From NCBI RefSeq assembly GCF_022870865.1, contig NZ_CP091508.1, positions 2,852,001 through 2,916,000 on the forward strand: a stretch of 64,000 nucleotides of DNA, written 5' to 3'. The DNA is from Uruburuella testudinis (GTDB lineage Bacteria; Pseudomonadota; Gammaproteobacteria; Burkholderiales; Neisseriaceae). The stretch's first letter is position 1. Every line of letters starts with the position of its first letter. Below the pieces are notes generated by a model. That model was given only the letters and a program-made list of their open reading frames with translations. It was not told the DNA's origin and made no database searches. The translations under genes and the position numbers were made by a program. Below, piece by piece: positions 27,488 through 37,068 of this stretch.

Positions 27488-28171
27488 ATGGAATTAGTAT
27501 TTATCCGCCACGGCCAAAGCGAGTGGAACGCCAAAAACCTGTTTACCGGCTGGCGCGATGTCAAACTGAGCGAGCAAGGCCTGGCCGAAGCCGCCGCCGC
27601 CGGCCGGAAACTGAAAGAAAAAGGCTACCAATTCGATATCGCCTTCACCTCAGTGCTCACCCGCGCCATCAAAACCTGCAACATCGTGCTGGAAGAAAGC
27701 GATCAATTGTGGGTGCCGCAAATCAAAAGCTGGCGCTTAAACGAGCGCCATTACGGCCAACTGCAAGGCCTCGACAAAAAGCAAACCGCCGAAAAATACG
27801 GCGATGAGCAAGTGCACATCTGGCGCCGCAGCTACGACACCCTGCCGCCGCTGCTCGACCCGGCCGATGAATTTTCTGCCCACAACGACCGCCGCTACGC
27901 CCAACTGCCCGCCGATGTGGTGCCCGACGGCGAAAACCTGAAAGTTACCCTCGAGCGCGTGCTGCCTTTCTGGGAAGACCAAATCGCCCCCGCCATCATC
28001 AGCGGCAAACGCGTATTGGTGGCCGCCCACGGCAACAGCCTGCGCGCATTGGCCAAACACATCGAAGGCATTTCCGACGACGACATCATGGGCTTGGAAA
28101 TCCCCACCGGCCAGCCGCTGGTTTACAAGCTCGATGATGATTTGAAAGTGGTTGAGAAGTTTTACCTTTAA
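27488..28171 (+). CDS. gpmA: 2,3-bisphosphoglycerate-dependent phosphoglycerate mutase
   Basis: A 227-residue glycolytic enzyme interconverting 3- and 2-phosphoglycerate. The phosphohistidine motif is [50 protein letters not shown] and [19 protein letters not shown] are all standard for GpmA. The start at 27488 is supported by TTGGAG eight bases upstream. It is monocistronic, closed by an inverted-DUS hairpin. Confidence 0.97.
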   Translation: MELVFIRHGQSEWNAKNLFTGWRDVKLSEQGLAEAAAAGRKLKEKGYQFDIAFTSVLTRAIKTCNIVLEESDQLWVPQIKSWRLNERHYGQLQGLDKKQTAEKYGDEQVHIWRRSYDTLPPLLDPADEFSAHNDRRYAQLPADVVPDGENLKVTLERVLPFWEDQIAPAIISGKRVLVAAHGNSLRALAKHIEGISDDDIMGLEIPTGQPLVYKLDDDLKVVEKFYL

Positions 28172-28210
28172 TGCCGCACCCGCCCCGCTTTTGCGGCAGC
28201 GGGTTTCAAC

Positions 28211-28246
28211 AACAGGCCGTCTGAAATATTGTTCAGACGGCCTGTT
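28211..28246. terminator. Inverted DUS terminator after gpmA
   Basis: AACAGGCCGTCTGAA and TTCAGACGGCCTGTT form a 15 bp stem 40 bases after the gpmA stop codon. Confidence 0.8.
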
Positions 28247-28265
28247 GTATTGTGCCGAACGGGAT

Positions 28266-28361
28266 AAATACCGTTCACCAAAGTAAGCCGACAAGGCGAC
28301 AAGGCGAAGACAGTACGGCTAGGCAGGCCAACAACCTCAGATGGTTTTTGTGAATGGGTAG
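28266..28361. repeat. Correia-like repeat copy, diverged
   Basis: A ~96 bp copy with ends ATACCGTTCACCAAAGTAAG / GTTTTTGTGAATGGGTA and core ACAAGGCGAAGACAGTACGG. It lies between the gpmA terminator and the promoter region of the small membrane protein gene. Confidence 0.8.
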
Positions 28362-28424
28362 AATTCCCCACAAACCGGCACTCTGCGTTAGAATAAAGCT
28401 TCCCGACACAATCAGGAGCACATC

Positions 28425-28730
28425 ATGTTAAACCGCTTGTATGAAAGCAGGCAGAGCCTGTTTCTTTTCAGCACCTTCACCCTGATGGTGGCGTTTGCCC
28501 TATCGGCGGTGGCGGTGTTCGGCACCATCAGCCGCGATATTCATTATCTGGCGTTTTTGCCGGTGGGCTTTATGTTTTTTGTGAGCGCCCTGTTCGGCTT
28601 TCTGGTGCTGGCCGATGAAGATGCCTCGCTGGCCAAACGCAAAGCGTTTTTCTCGATTGAAGCGGCCACGGCGCTGTTTGCCCTGTTGCTGCTGCCGCTG
28701 TGCTGGTGGTTTGTGGCGCAGGCGGTGTAA
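28425..28730 (+). CDS. Small membrane protein of unknown function
   Basis: A 101-residue protein with three hydrophobic segments (LFLFSTFTLMVAFALSAVAV, FLPVGFMFFVSALFGFLVLA and ATALFALLLLPLCWWFVAQA) separated by charged turns (SRDIHY, DEDASLAKRK). I do not recognise the family. AGGAG lies 9 bases before the start. It ends in a decayed Correia-like sequence (28745-28830) before the convergent benE gene. Confidence 0.72.
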   Translation: MLNRLYESRQSLFLFSTFTLMVAFALSAVAVFGTISRDIHYLAFLPVGFMFFVSALFGFLVLADEDASLAKRKAFFSIEAATALFALLLLPLCWWFVAQAV

Positions 28731-28826
28731 ACACTTGAGGCCGTCTGAAAACCCATGCAAAAAATAACCTGCGCCATCGGCCGGCCTGCACGCAAAAAGG
28801 ATAGACGGGCTATTTTTGTGAACGGC

Positions 28827-29987
28827 TCAACGTGCGGTTTTCTTATTCAGATGATACACCGCCACACCCATCAGCAAGCCCCAAAACGCGCTGCCGATGC
28901 CGAGCAGCGTCATGCCTGAGGCCGACGCCAGCAAGGTAACCAGCGAAGCTTCACGCGTGGCTTCGTCTTGCCAGGCGCCAAGCAGGTTGGCTTGCAGCGT
29001 GCCGAAAATGGCAATACCGGCCAGCGCCGCCAGCAATTCGGCAGGCAGGGCGGCAAACAGCGCCACCACCATGCCGCCGGCCGCACCCAAGCCCAAATAC
29101 ATCACCCCCAGCCAGATATTGGCCAGATAACGCCGTTGCGGGTCTTTATCCACATCACTGCCCATGCAGATGGCGGCACTGATGGCGGCCAGATTCACCA
29201 TAAACGCACCAAACGGCGCAAACAACACCGTGGCCGCGGCGCTGCTGTTGATCAGCGGTTTGGCCGGCGTATCGTAGCCGTAGCTGCGCATAATCGCCAT
29301 GCCCGGCACATTCTGAGTGGCCAGCGAAGCAATAAACAGCGGCACGCCCACGCTGATGATGTGGCCGATGTGAAACTCGGGCGGCACCCATTCCAGCACC
29401 GGCGCGCGCCATTGCAGCTGCTGCCAGTCGAGCAGCCCGGCCGAAGCTGCGTAGCCGAACCCCACCAGCAGCATCAGCAAAATGCTGTAGCGCGGCATGC
29501 GGATTTTGCTGAGCAGGTAAGTGGCCAGCATCAGCAGCACCAACACCGTCTGCCCCTGCATGGCGGTAAACACGCGGCTGCCGAAATTAATCAGAATTCC
29601 CGCCAGCATGGCCGCTGCCAGCGAGCCGGGAATCAGCCGCACCAAGCGGTCGAACCAGCCCGCTGCCGACACCAGCAGCATCGCCGCGCCGGCAAAAATA
29701 AACCCCGCCACCGCTTCGTTGAGCGAAATGCCGTGCATGCCCACCATCAGCGCCGCTCCCGGTGTGCACCAGGCCATCATCACCGGCGCCCGGTAGCGCA
29801 CGCTCAAACCCAGCGTGAGCACGCCGCACACCAGCCCGATAATGGTAAACCATGAAGTAATCTGCGCATCGGTGGCGCCAAACGTTTGCGCCGCCTGAAA
29901 AATAATCACCGCGCTGCTGCCGTAAGACACCAGCAAAGCCGCCACAGCAGCGGCGAAATGAGCGGGAGAAAAAACAAAACGTTTCAT
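28827..29987 (-). CDS. benE: Benzoate/H+ symporter BenE-family transporter
   Basis: A 386-residue inner-membrane transporter with 11-12 hydrophobic segments. Family marks are YGSSAVIIFQAAQTFGATDA near the start, RYRAPVMMAWCTPGAALMV, FLPxxx-type GMHGISLNEAVAGFIFAGAA, and the TQNVPGMAIMRSYGYDTPAK segment characteristic of BenE/YdcO. The true substrate in Neisseria is unknown. The ATG at 29987 is used; the longer frame starts only with TTG. It is divergent from the APC antiporter gene. Confidence 0.88.
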   Translation of the reverse strand: MKRFVFSPAHFAAAVAALLVSYGSSAVIIFQAAQTFGATDAQITSWFTIIGLVCGVLTLGLSVRYRAPVMMAWCTPGAALMVGMHGISLNEAVAGFIFAGAAMLLVSAAGWFDRLVRLIPGSLAAAMLAGILINFGSRVFTAMQGQTVLVLLMLATYLLSKIRMPRYSILLMLLVGFGYAASAGLLDWQQLQWRAPVLEWVPPEFHIGHIISVGVPLFIASLATQNVPGMAIMRSYGYDTPAKPLINSSAAATVLFAPFGAFMVNLAAISAAICMGSDVDKDPQRRYLANIWLGVMYLGLGAAGGMVVALFAALPAELLAALAGIAIFGTLQANLLGAWQDEATREASLVTLLASASGMTLLGIGSAFWGLLMGVAVYHLNKKTAR

Positions 29988-30308
29988 ATTTATCCACAAA
30001 CCGGCAGGAAAATGTGTTTATAACATATTTTAACCTGATGTTTGTGTTTCCTGCCTATCCGTTGGTGTGTGGCGGCGCGCCCAGATAGGCAGGCTTCAGG
30101 CCGCAAGGTTGCCGTGTGCACAGAAAAAAGGGGAAGATGGCTCAAATCGATTTCAGACGGCCGGGCGGCTTTTGCCAACAGGATGCCGTCTGAAACCGCG
30201 ATGCACTTATCCCGTTGCGCAGCAAACCGCAACACCGATGTTTTTAGAAATATCATGCTGTTTTCTGTTAAAATTCTTCTCTTTTTTATCTCAACATCAT
30301 CAATCATT
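29988..30308. other. Divergent intergenic region of benE and the APC antiporter gene
   Basis: 321 bases without a gene. It holds two DUS copies (near 30154 and 30184) and AT-rich leader sequence before the antiporter start. No clear promoter could be assigned to either side. Confidence 0.35.
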
Positions 30309-31742
30309 ATGGCTTCCAACAAATCCAAAATCGGCCTCACCGCGCTGACGGCGCTGGTGATCAGCTCGATGATCGGCTCGGGTATTTTCAGCCTGCCGCA
30401 AAACATGGCCGCCGTGGCCGGCTCCCAAGCGCTGCTGATCGGCTGGCTGATTACCGGTATCGGCATTATCTTTCTCGGCCTTTCCTTTGCCAGTCTGGCC
30501 AAACTGCGCCCCCACCTCGATGGCGGCATCTACACCTACGCCCGCGAAGGCTTCGGCGATTTGATGGGCTTTTTTTCGGCCTGGGGCTACTGGCTCTGCA
30601 CCACCGTGGGCATTGTCGGCTATCTGGTGGTGGCGTTTGAAGCCGTCGGCACTTTTGTCGATACGCCTGATGCGGTGATTTTCGGCAAGGGCAACACGTT
30701 TGCCTCGTTTGTCGGCGCCTCGGTAATTGCCTGGTTGGTGTATGCTTTAGTGGCACGCGGCATCAAACAAGCGGCGGGGGTGAATCTGGTGGCCACGGTG
30801 GTGAAGGTATTTCCGCTGCTGCTGTTTATCGGCTTGGCGGCGTATTTTTTCCAACCCGATATTTTCATTGCAGACTGGCGCGGCGCGAGCATTGCCGCCG
30901 AAACCGTGGCAGACAACAGCATCATGAGCCAGGTGAAAAACACCATGCTGATTACGCTGTGGGTATTTACCGGCATCGAAGGGGCAGCGGTGTTGTCGAA
31001 ACACGCGCGCAAGCGTTTGGATGTGGGGCGCGCCACCGTGATCGGCGTGGTGATTGCGCTCACGCTGTATGTGGCGATTACCGTATTGGCGCAGGGCGTA
31101 TTGCCGCGTGCTGAAATTGCGGCGATGAGCAATCCCTCAATGGCCGGCGTGTTGGCGCATATGGTCGGCGGCTGGGGCAAAGTGTTAATCAGCGTGTGTT
31201 TGATTGTATCGGTGCTGTCGTCTTATCTGAGCTGGACGCTGTATGCCACTGAAATTCCGCATTTGGGCGCGAAAAACGGCGCGTTTCCGGCCTCTTTTCT
31301 GAAATTCAACCGCAATGAAGTGCCGCACAAATCGCTGCTGTTTACCACGCTCACGGTGCAATTATGCCTGTTTTTGGTGTGGCAGACCGGCAACAGCTAT
31401 GAAGCGCTGCTGCTGATTTCCACTTCGATGATTCTGATTCCGTATTTCTTAATCGGCGCGTTTCTGCTGAAAATCGCCTTCACCGAAAACCTGGCGCCGA
31501 AATACAAGCTCATCGGCCTGATGGCCACCGCTTACGCGCTGTGGATTGTGTATGCCGCGGGGGTGGAATATCTGCTGTTTTCGGTGCTGCTGTATCTGCC
31601 GGGCGTGTTGCTATTTCTCTATTCGCAGCGCAAACACCACGGCTCTTGGCGCTTCAACGGCTATGAAAAAGCAATTTTGTTGCTGCTGGCCGTGTTGGCC
31701 GTGCCGGCGGTGATGCAGTTTGTGCAGAGCCTGTCCGCTTGA
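30309..31742 (+). CDS. Basic amino acid/polyamine antiporter, APC superfamily
   Basis: A 477-residue inner-membrane protein with about 12-13 transmembrane helices. The N-terminal LTALVISSMIGSGIFSLPQN has the GSGIF substrate-backbone motif of amino acid antiporters. LDGGIYTYAREGFGDLMGFF and WVFTGIEGAAVLSKHARKR place it with arginine/ornithine and lysine antiporters (ArcD/ArcE, YjdE-type). The exact substrate pair is not decided by sequence. The ATG at 30309 fits the conserved start; no strong ribosome site is visible. There is an earlier in-frame ATG at 30255. Confidence 0.87.
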   Translation: MASNKSKIGLTALTALVISSMIGSGIFSLPQNMAAVAGSQALLIGWLITGIGIIFLGLSFASLAKLRPHLDGGIYTYAREGFGDLMGFFSAWGYWLCTTVGIVGYLVVAFEAVGTFVDTPDAVIFGKGNTFASFVGASVIAWLVYALVARGIKQAAGVNLVATVVKVFPLLLFIGLAAYFFQPDIFIADWRGASIAAETVADNSIMSQVKNTMLITLWVFTGIEGAAVLSKHARKRLDVGRATVIGVVIALTLYVAITVLAQGVLPRAEIAAMSNPSMAGVLAHMVGGWGKVLISVCLIVSVLSSYLSWTLYATEIPHLGAKNGAFPASFLKFNRNEVPHKSLLFTTLTVQLCLFLVWQTGNSYEALLLISTSMILIPYFLIGAFLLKIAFTENLAPKYKLIGLMATAYALWIVYAAGVEYLLFSVLLYLPGVLLFLYSQRKHHGSWRFNGYEKAILLLLAVLAVPAVMQFVQSLSA

Positions 31743-31780
31743 TGATTGAATCAATAGAGGCCGTCTGAACCCGATGTTTC

Positions 31781-31884
31781 ATACCAATTCACAAAAATAA
31801 CCTAACGGCGTTGGCTCGCCTTGCCGCACTATTTGTACTGTCTTCGGCTCGCCGCCTTGTTAGCTTACTTTTGTGAATGGGTAT
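31781..31884. repeat. Correia-like repeat, full short form
   Basis: A 104 bp copy in the opposite orientation to the one at 2110: ATACCAATTCACAAAAATAA ... TTACTTTTGTGAATGGGTAT with core TTGGCTCGCCTTGCCGCACT. It has inserted inside a larger hairpin: GAACCCGATGTTTC lies directly on its left and GAAACATCGGGTTC 20 bases to its right, each next to a DUS. Confidence 0.85.
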
Positions 31885-32067
31885 CAGACGGCCTTGGGTT
31901 TGCGAAACATCGGGTTCACAAACCCAACGGCTTGCAACAACGGCATAGGTCGGATACTTGCACCCGGCCAAACGGTTGCTGTTGCTGCTGTTTCCCGGCA
32001 TGGCGGTGATGTTGGAAATGTCGGATTCGAGAATCCGACCTACGCCGGCTGTTTTACTTTTCCATTT
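31885..32067. other. Gene-free interval with GTCGGATTCGAGAATCCGAC-type repeat
   Basis: Contains the right half of the interrupted DUS hairpin and, near 32020-32045, a palindromic GTCGGATTCGAGAATCCGAC motif followed by CTACGCC. Related fragments occur near 20150, 20220 and 24905. A diverged partner is at 31948 (GGTCGGATACTTGCACCC). No gene. Confidence 0.5.
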
Positions 32068-32104
32068 AAGGCCGTCTGAAACCTTTTCTTTTTCAGACGG
32101 CCTT
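32068..32104. terminator. Inverted DUS terminator of recQ
   Basis: AAGGCCGTCTGAAA and TTTCAGACGGCCTT form a 14 bp stem; the right arm touches the recQ stop codon (32104-32106). Confidence 0.78.
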
Positions 32105-34428
32105 TATTCGGCACACAGTTTCAACAACGCTTCCCCGTATTTCGCTATTTTCTCATCATCCATGCCGTGCACTTCACACAGCTCCGACTGACGTTGCGGC
32201 TGTTTGGCGGCAAGGGCGCGCAGGGTGATTTTGCTGAGCACCTGATAGTCTTCAACACCTTCGGCGGCAGCGGTTTGGGCACACCATTGCAGCAGTGCGC
32301 GCATGCATTGGCGGCGGCGTTCGTTTTCGGGGCTGAGGCCGTCTGCAAACGGGGCGCATACGGCGAGGATGTCGGCGCCGTATCTGCCGCTGCGCACGTC
32401 GCCCAGACCGTATACGCCGTGCAAATCCAGCCCGGTGGCAGGGGTGAGGTTCAACAAATCGCGCAGGGTGTCGTCGCTGCACACTTTGCCGGGGGCACAG
32501 CCTTCGCTTTGCGCCTGCTTATCGCGCCAGGCGGTGAGTGCCGCCCACAGCTGCCGTTGGCGCTCGTCTGCCCACGACGGCTCGGCGGTTGGCGGGTTTT
32601 CCGACGGGTTTTCAGACGGCCTGTCGTCATCGGCGGCGGTGTGGCAGACATTGAGAATATCAAGGCCGAATTTGTTGATTTTGGCTTCGCCCAAGCCGTA
32701 GATATGGTGCAGGTCGGCCAGTGTTTGCGGCATTTTTTCCACCACGTCGCGCAGGGTTTTGTCGCCGCAAATCACATAGGCGGGCACTTCTTCGGCGCGG
32801 GCTTTTTCGATGCGCCAGCTTCTGAGCGCCTGCCAGATACGCTCTTCACGCTCGGTGCGCAGCCAGTCGTCTTTCGGTTTTTGAGTGGCGGCTTTTTCGC
32901 GTTTGAGCGGGCGCAGCCATACTTGGCTGTCGCCTTTGAGCACGGCTTTGGCCGCTTCGGTAAGTTGGAGCGATTGGTATTCGGTGACGTTGACATTCAA
33001 AAGCCCCAAGCCGATGCTTTGGCGGATCACGCCGCGCCATTCTTTGTCGGTCAGCTCGCTGCCGATGTTGTAGGTAGAGAGCTTGTCGTGGCCGTTGCGC
33101 GCTATCCAGTCGTCGCCCTTGCCACGCAACACGTTGATCACATAACCGGCGGCAAAACGCTGGCCTACCCGGTAGATACACGAAAGTAATTTTTGCACCA
33201 ATACCGTGCCGTCAAAGCGCACCGGCGGGTGCAGGCAGTTGTCGCAATGGCCGCAGGGGGCGCTCGTTTCGCCGAAATGTTGCAGCAGCATCACGCGGCG
33301 GCAGTCGGCGGTTTCGCACACGCCGAGCATGGCATCGAGCTTTTGCAACTCGATGTTTTTCTGCATCTCGCCGCTGGCACCCTGCTGGATGCGTTCGCGC
33401 AAAATCACCCAGTCATTCAGCCCGTAGCACAGCCAGCTGGCGGCAGGCAGGCCGTCGCGGCCGGCGCGGCCGGATTCTTGATAGAAATGCTCAATGCTTT
33501 GCGGCATGTCGAGGTGGGCGACAAAACGCACATCGGGCTTGTCGATGCCCATGCCGAAAGCCACGGTGGCCACCACAATCACGTTGTCGTCCTGCGTGAA
33601 GCGGCGCTGGTTGGCTTCGCGGTTTTCCATGCTCAATCCGGCATGGTAGGGAATGGCATCGAGGCCGTGTTCGCACAAAAATGCCGCCACGTCTTCCACT
33701 TTTTTACGGCTCAGGCAATAGACGATGCCGCTTTGGCCGGCCATCTGCTTTTGAATAAATTCTAAAAGCTGCTTTTTGCCGTTGTTTTTTTCGATAACCT
33801 GGTAATAGATGTTGGGGCGGTCGAAACTGGCGACAAATTCGGGCGACTGCTCCAGCTTGAGATAATGTTTGATGTCGGCGCGGGTTTCGGCGTCGGCGGT
33901 GGCGGTGAGTGCGATACGCGGCACTTTGGGGTAGCGTTCGGCCAAAAGGCCCAGCTGCTGGTATTCGGGGCGGAAATCGTGCCCCCACTGGCTCACGCAA
34001 TGGGCTTCATCGATGGCAAACAGGCTGATGGTGTTTTGGTCGAGAAAACGCAGAAAACGCTCGTTTACCAAACGCTCGGGGGCAACATACAATAATTTCA
34101 GACGGCCTTGGGCGATATCGTCGGCGATTTGGCGAATATCCTCAGGATGGGTGCCGCTATGCACACACGCCGCCGCCACACCCGCCACATGCAGATTGGC
34201 GACTTGGTCGTTCATCAGCGCAATCAGCGGCGACACCACCACCGCCACGCCCTCGCGCATCAAGGCGGGGATTTGATAACACAGGCTTTTGCCGCCGCCG
34301 GTGGGCATCAGCACCATCAGGCTTTTACCCGCAGCCAGCGTGTTGACGATGTTTTCCTGCGTGCCGCGAAATTCGGGGTAGCCGAACACATCGTGCAAAA
34401 TCTGCCGGGCGGCGGGCGGGTTGGTCAT
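32104..34428 (-). CDS. recQ: ATP-dependent DNA helicase RecQ with three HRDC domains
   Basis: A 774-residue 3'-5' DNA helicase. The motor domains show the RecQ motif 0 region ([14 protein letters not shown]), Walker [21 protein letters not shown] in [20 protein letters not shown] and [13 protein letters not shown]. The zinc domain is [12 protein letters not shown]...CGHCDNC and a winged helix follows. Unlike E. coli RecQ (one HRDC), there are three C-terminal HRDC units at about residues 510-585, 608-685 and 700-774, the arrangement known from Neisseria, where they influence DNA binding, repair and pilin variation. The start is the ATG at 34428. Confidence 0.96.
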   Translation of the reverse strand: MTNPPAARQILHDVFGYPEFRGTQENIVNTLAAGKSLMVLMPTGGGKSLCYQIPALMREGVAVVVSPLIALMNDQVANLHVAGVAAACVHSGTHPEDIRQIADDIAQGRLKLLYVAPERLVNERFLRFLDQNTISLFAIDEAHCVSQWGHDFRPEYQQLGLLAERYPKVPRIALTATADAETRADIKHYLKLEQSPEFVASFDRPNIYYQVIEKNNGKKQLLEFIQKQMAGQSGIVYCLSRKKVEDVAAFLCEHGLDAIPYHAGLSMENREANQRRFTQDDNVIVVATVAFGMGIDKPDVRFVAHLDMPQSIEHFYQESGRAGRDGLPAASWLCYGLNDWVILRERIQQGASGEMQKNIELQKLDAMLGVCETADCRRVMLLQHFGETSAPCGHCDNCLHPPVRFDGTVLVQKLLSCIYRVGQRFAAGYVINVLRGKGDDWIARNGHDKLSTYNIGSELTDKEWRGVIRQSIGLGLLNVNVTEYQSLQLTEAAKAVLKGDSQVWLRPLKREKAATQKPKDDWLRTEREERIWQALRSWRIEKARAEEVPAYVICGDKTLRDVVEKMPQTLADLHHIYGLGEAKINKFGLDILNVCHTAADDDRPSENPSENPPTAEPSWADERQRQLWAALTAWRDKQAQSEGCAPGKVCSDDTLRDLLNLTPATGLDLHGVYGLGDVRSGRYGADILAVCAPFADGLSPENERRRQCMRALLQWCAQTAAAEGVEDYQVLSKITLRALAAKQPQRQSELCEVHGMDDEKIAKYGEALLKLCAE

Positions 34429-34588
34429 AAAGGGCAATCCGTTATATGATAGGTTTCAACACGGAGCCGATACATCTAACGGCCCCGACCGGTAAACTGA
34501 CTGCTTCCGCACATTATCCAGGAAGCGCAATCAAGTGCTATTTTATCGTTTTACGGCTTTTCGCTAAAGGCCGTCTGAAAGGAAACCC

Positions 34589-35020
34589 ATGAATATTTCC
34601 CGCGCCCTGCACTACACCGCCGCTGCCGCCTTGGCCGCGCTGCTTGCCGCCTGCGCCGCCACCGGCCCCGACGTGGCCGGCAACTGGAAAGAAATCGGCA
34701 CCATCAACAGCGGCAACATCAAAGCCGCCATCGACACTTCAAGCATCAAGCGCAACGGCCAGCTGGCTACGTTTCGCGATAAGAAAACCGTGCTCAAGCC
34801 GTCTGAAGAGCGCTATGTCAACACCCCCGCCTACAAAACCGCCGTGGGCGAATGGGAAATACACTGCCGCAACAAAACCTACCGCCTTACCGCCCTGCAA
34901 TTGCTCGACGAACGCGGCCAAGTGTTGATGAACCAAAAATACACCGCCGCCGGCCTGCGCCCGATGTCGGTGATGGGCGGCTCGATTACCGAAAAACAAT
35001 TCGAAACCGTGTGCAAATAA
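34589..35020 (+). CDS. Surface-adhesin E-like lipoprotein
   Basis: A 143-residue protein with the lipoprotein signal MNISRALHYTAAAALAALLA and lipobox LAAC. The mature part has features of the surface-adhesin E family: a start WKEIGT, DTSSIKRNGQLATFRDKK, and EWEIHCRNKTYRLTALQLLD, with two cysteines near 91 and 142 that could pair. Haemophilus protein E binds host proteins. Here the role is only inferred from similarity of pattern. A DUS is just before the start. Confidence 0.65.
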   Translation: MNISRALHYTAAAALAALLAACAATGPDVAGNWKEIGTINSGNIKAAIDTSSIKRNGQLATFRDKKTVLKPSEERYVNTPAYKTAVGEWEIHCRNKTYRLTALQLLDERGQVLMNQKYTAAGLRPMSVMGGSITEKQFETVCK

Positions 35021-35095
35021 CCGCAGGCCGTCTGAACCAATCCGCACGTTCACGCATCATTTCAGACGGCCGCCACATCACAGAAAGGATATTTT

Positions 35096-35410
35096 ATGAA
35101 ACAAATCATCATTTTGGCATTGGCCATCTCAAGCTTTGCCTATGCCGCCCCCGCCGATGAATTATTGGGTGCGCAAGCCGCTTTTCGTCAAGCCTTGAGT
35201 GCCCAAAACAGCAGCGGCAGCAAAATTACCTCGCTGCAAACCGACTTGGCCGCCGCTCAAAGCCGCCTGCAACAAGCGCAGGCCGATGTTACCCGCCTGG
35301 AGGGCGAGCTGCAAACCGAGCAGGCGGCAAAAGCACAACATGATGCCGCCCTGCAAGCCGCCGGCGAACGCCTGAACGCCGCATGGAGCGCCGCCCGCTC
35401 CGGCCAATAA
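35096..35410 (+). CDS. Small exported coiled-coil protein
   Basis: A 104-residue protein with the signal peptide MKQIIILALAISSFAYAAPA. The mature ~85 residues are almost entirely predicted coiled coil, with heptad spacing in KITSLQTDLAAAQSRLQQAQ and DVTRLEGELQTEQAAKAQHD and no cysteine. I do not recognise the family; periplasmic location is likely. GAAAGG is 8 bases before the ATG. It lies 75 bases behind the adhesin E-like gene on the same strand, with two inward-facing DUS copies in between. Confidence 0.7.
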   Translation: MKQIIILALAISSFAYAAPADELLGAQAAFRQALSAQNSSGSKITSLQTDLAAAQSRLQQAQADVTRLEGELQTEQAAKAQHDAALQAAGERLNAAWSAARSGQ

Positions 35411-35461
35411 ACGGCGGCAGCCAGGCGGTTTTCAGACGGCCGGGTAGCTTCACGATAGCTG

Positions 35462-36133
35462 TCAAACGGCCGCCAACATCGGGCTGCCTGCCTTGGTCAG
35501 CGCCCGCCGGTAAGCCTCATCTTCCTCAATACGCTGCAAATAAGCACTGATATGCGGGTAAGCGGCCACATCAAAACGCACCGCCGCCGCCTGCAACGGA
35601 TAGCTCATCATAATATCGGCACCGCTGATATCATCGCCCATCAGCCAGCGCCTGCCTGCCAGCTCATGATCCACATAACGCAGATGCAGCGCAGTTTGCG
35701 GCTCGATAAAGCTTTGGCGGGCGCGGGCGCTGATTTTTTTGGCTACCGGTTTGACAAAGAAAGGCATAGGGGCGCTGTCGATTTTGCGGAACACCAGCGC
35801 CATCAGCATCAGCGGCATCAACGATGCCTCCGCATAATGCAGCCAGCGCTGATACGCCCAATAATCGGCGCTGCCGGGCGCGGGCATCAGCCTGCCGCCG
35901 CCGTAGGTTTGAATCAGATAATCGGTGATGGCGCCGCTCTCGGCCAAAATCAAATCACCGTCTTGCAACACCGGCGCCTTGCCCAGCGGATGAATGTTTT
36001 TCAAAGCCGCCGGCGCCAACAGCGTATCGGGGTGGCGCTCGTGTTGTTGCAGCGTATAATCCGCCCCCAATAATTCCAGCAGCCACACAATGCGCAGCGA
36101 GCGCGATTGTGCCAAAGCATGTAAAGTCAGCAT
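35462..36133 (-). CDS. Glutathione S-transferase family protein
   Basis: A 223-residue cytoplasmic protein with a thioredoxin-like N-terminal domain (MLTLHALAQSRSLRIVWLLE). SRSLRxxWLLELL contains the active-site serine region, and the glutathione-binding LGKAPVL and ILAESGAITDYLI segments follow. The all-helical C-terminal domain then has the GDDISGADIMM N-capping box. The substrate is unknown. The start is the ATG at 36133, which aligns with the domain; the longer frame adds residues with no support. Confidence 0.88.
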   Translation of the reverse strand: MLTLHALAQSRSLRIVWLLELLGADYTLQQHERHPDTLLAPAALKNIHPLGKAPVLQDGDLILAESGAITDYLIQTYGGGRLMPAPGSADYWAYQRWLHYAEASLMPLMLMALVFRKIDSAPMPFFVKPVAKKISARARQSFIEPQTALHLRYVDHELAGRRWLMGDDISGADIMMSYPLQAAAVRFDVAAYPHISAYLQRIEEDEAYRRALTKAGSPMLAAV

Positions 36134-36254
36134 CGGCTTGTCCTTAATGATAAACAGCATTGTCCCGCTACTATACAGGATGCCGACGGAAATTTTAACG
36201 CTCCATCAGCTAAAGCCTCTTGCCGCAAGCACGGCAGCCATCACAAAACAGGCC

Positions 36255-36396
36255 GAACTCTTTGCAAAACCCTAGCTTTGATTACAGTTCGAAGTTAGCG
36301 CAGCACAGAAAGCGCAGACATCTCATTTAGACAGCAAGCTTTCAAGCAGCGCATAACGAAGAAATGTGCCTAAGATAGGGATTTTGCAAAAGTCTC
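36255..36396. mobile_element. Non-coding element with IS5/IS1106-like terminal repeats
   Basis: A 142 bp segment bounded by GAACTCTTTGCAAAACCCTA on the left and TAGGGATTTTGCAAAAGTCT on the right, an imperfect ~20 bp inverted repeat. GAGACxTTTGCAAAAxxCC is the end sequence of neisserial IS5-family elements such as IS1106. The interior encodes nothing, so this looks like an internally deleted derivative. The right end directly touches a DUS. Confidence 0.6.
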
Positions 36397-36423
36397 AGGC
36401 CGTCTGAACATTTCAGACGGCCT
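36397..36423. terminator. Inverted DUS terminator of the HAD gene
   Basis: AGGCCGTCTGAA and TTCAGACGGCCT form a 12 bp stem with a 3 base spacer, 32 bases past the HAD phosphatase stop codon (minus strand). Confidence 0.75.
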
Positions 36424-36454
36424 GTTGATTCACCCTCATCCGTTTTCCAAGCGC

Positions 36455-37054
36455 TCAGCTTTCGATAAAACGGTATACCTGTTCGACATCTTGCGGTCGG
36501 TTTTGATAACACACGCCGGCAATCCCCAATGCGGCGGCGGCATCAATATTCACCTGCATATCGTCGATAAACAGCGTTTGCGCCGGATTGAGCCCATAAG
36601 TTTCCAGCGCATAGCGGAAAATGGCCGGATCGGGCTTGATGAACTGCACTTCGGCTGAAATCACCATACCGCGAAACAGCGGCCAATAATCGTAACGATG
36701 GCGCAGATAGCGGATGGCGTGCAGCGGCATATTGCTGATACAGATTAAATCAACGCCTTGTTGGTGCAAATCGCGCAGCAATGCCACGCCCAAAGGCAGC
36801 GGCGCCAGCGATTCGCGCATGGTCTGCATCAGCCGCTCGATTTCCGACTGCGGTTTTTGCAGCAAACCGGCATAAAATTTCAAGGCTTTGTCGTATTCAA
36901 TCAAGCCCGCATCCAGCGCCTGCCAGCATTGGCCCGACAACACCTGCGCATAAGCCCTGCGCTCTTGTTCGTCATCACTGAAGCGGCGCAGAATGGCTCG
37001 CGGATCCCAGCGCAGCAAAACGTTGCCCAAATCGAAAATCACTGTTTTCTTCAT
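36455..37054 (-). CDS. HAD-superfamily hydrolase (YihX-like phosphatase)
   Basis: A 199-residue cytoplasmic phosphatase of HAD subfamily IA. Motif I is VIFDLGNVLLRWDP with nucleophile Asp and acid Asn/Asp positions, motif II is ICISNMPL, the motif III lysine is in VQFIKPDPAIFRYA, and motif IV is LFIDDMQVNIDAA. DLGNVL and FIDDMxxN match the YihX (alpha-glucose-1-phosphatase) type; the substrate is not decided. It is 14 bases downstream of parA on the same strand and probably cotranscribed with it. Confidence 0.9.
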   Translation of the reverse strand: MKKTVIFDLGNVLLRWDPRAILRRFSDDEQERRAYAQVLSGQCWQALDAGLIEYDKALKFYAGLLQKPQSEIERLMQTMRESLAPLPLGVALLRDLHQQGVDLICISNMPLHAIRYLRHRYDYWPLFRGMVISAEVQFIKPDPAIFRYALETYGLNPAQTLFIDDMQVNIDAAAALGIAGVCYQNRPQDVEQVYRFIES

Positions 37055-37068
37055 ATGCCGCCCGCCTT

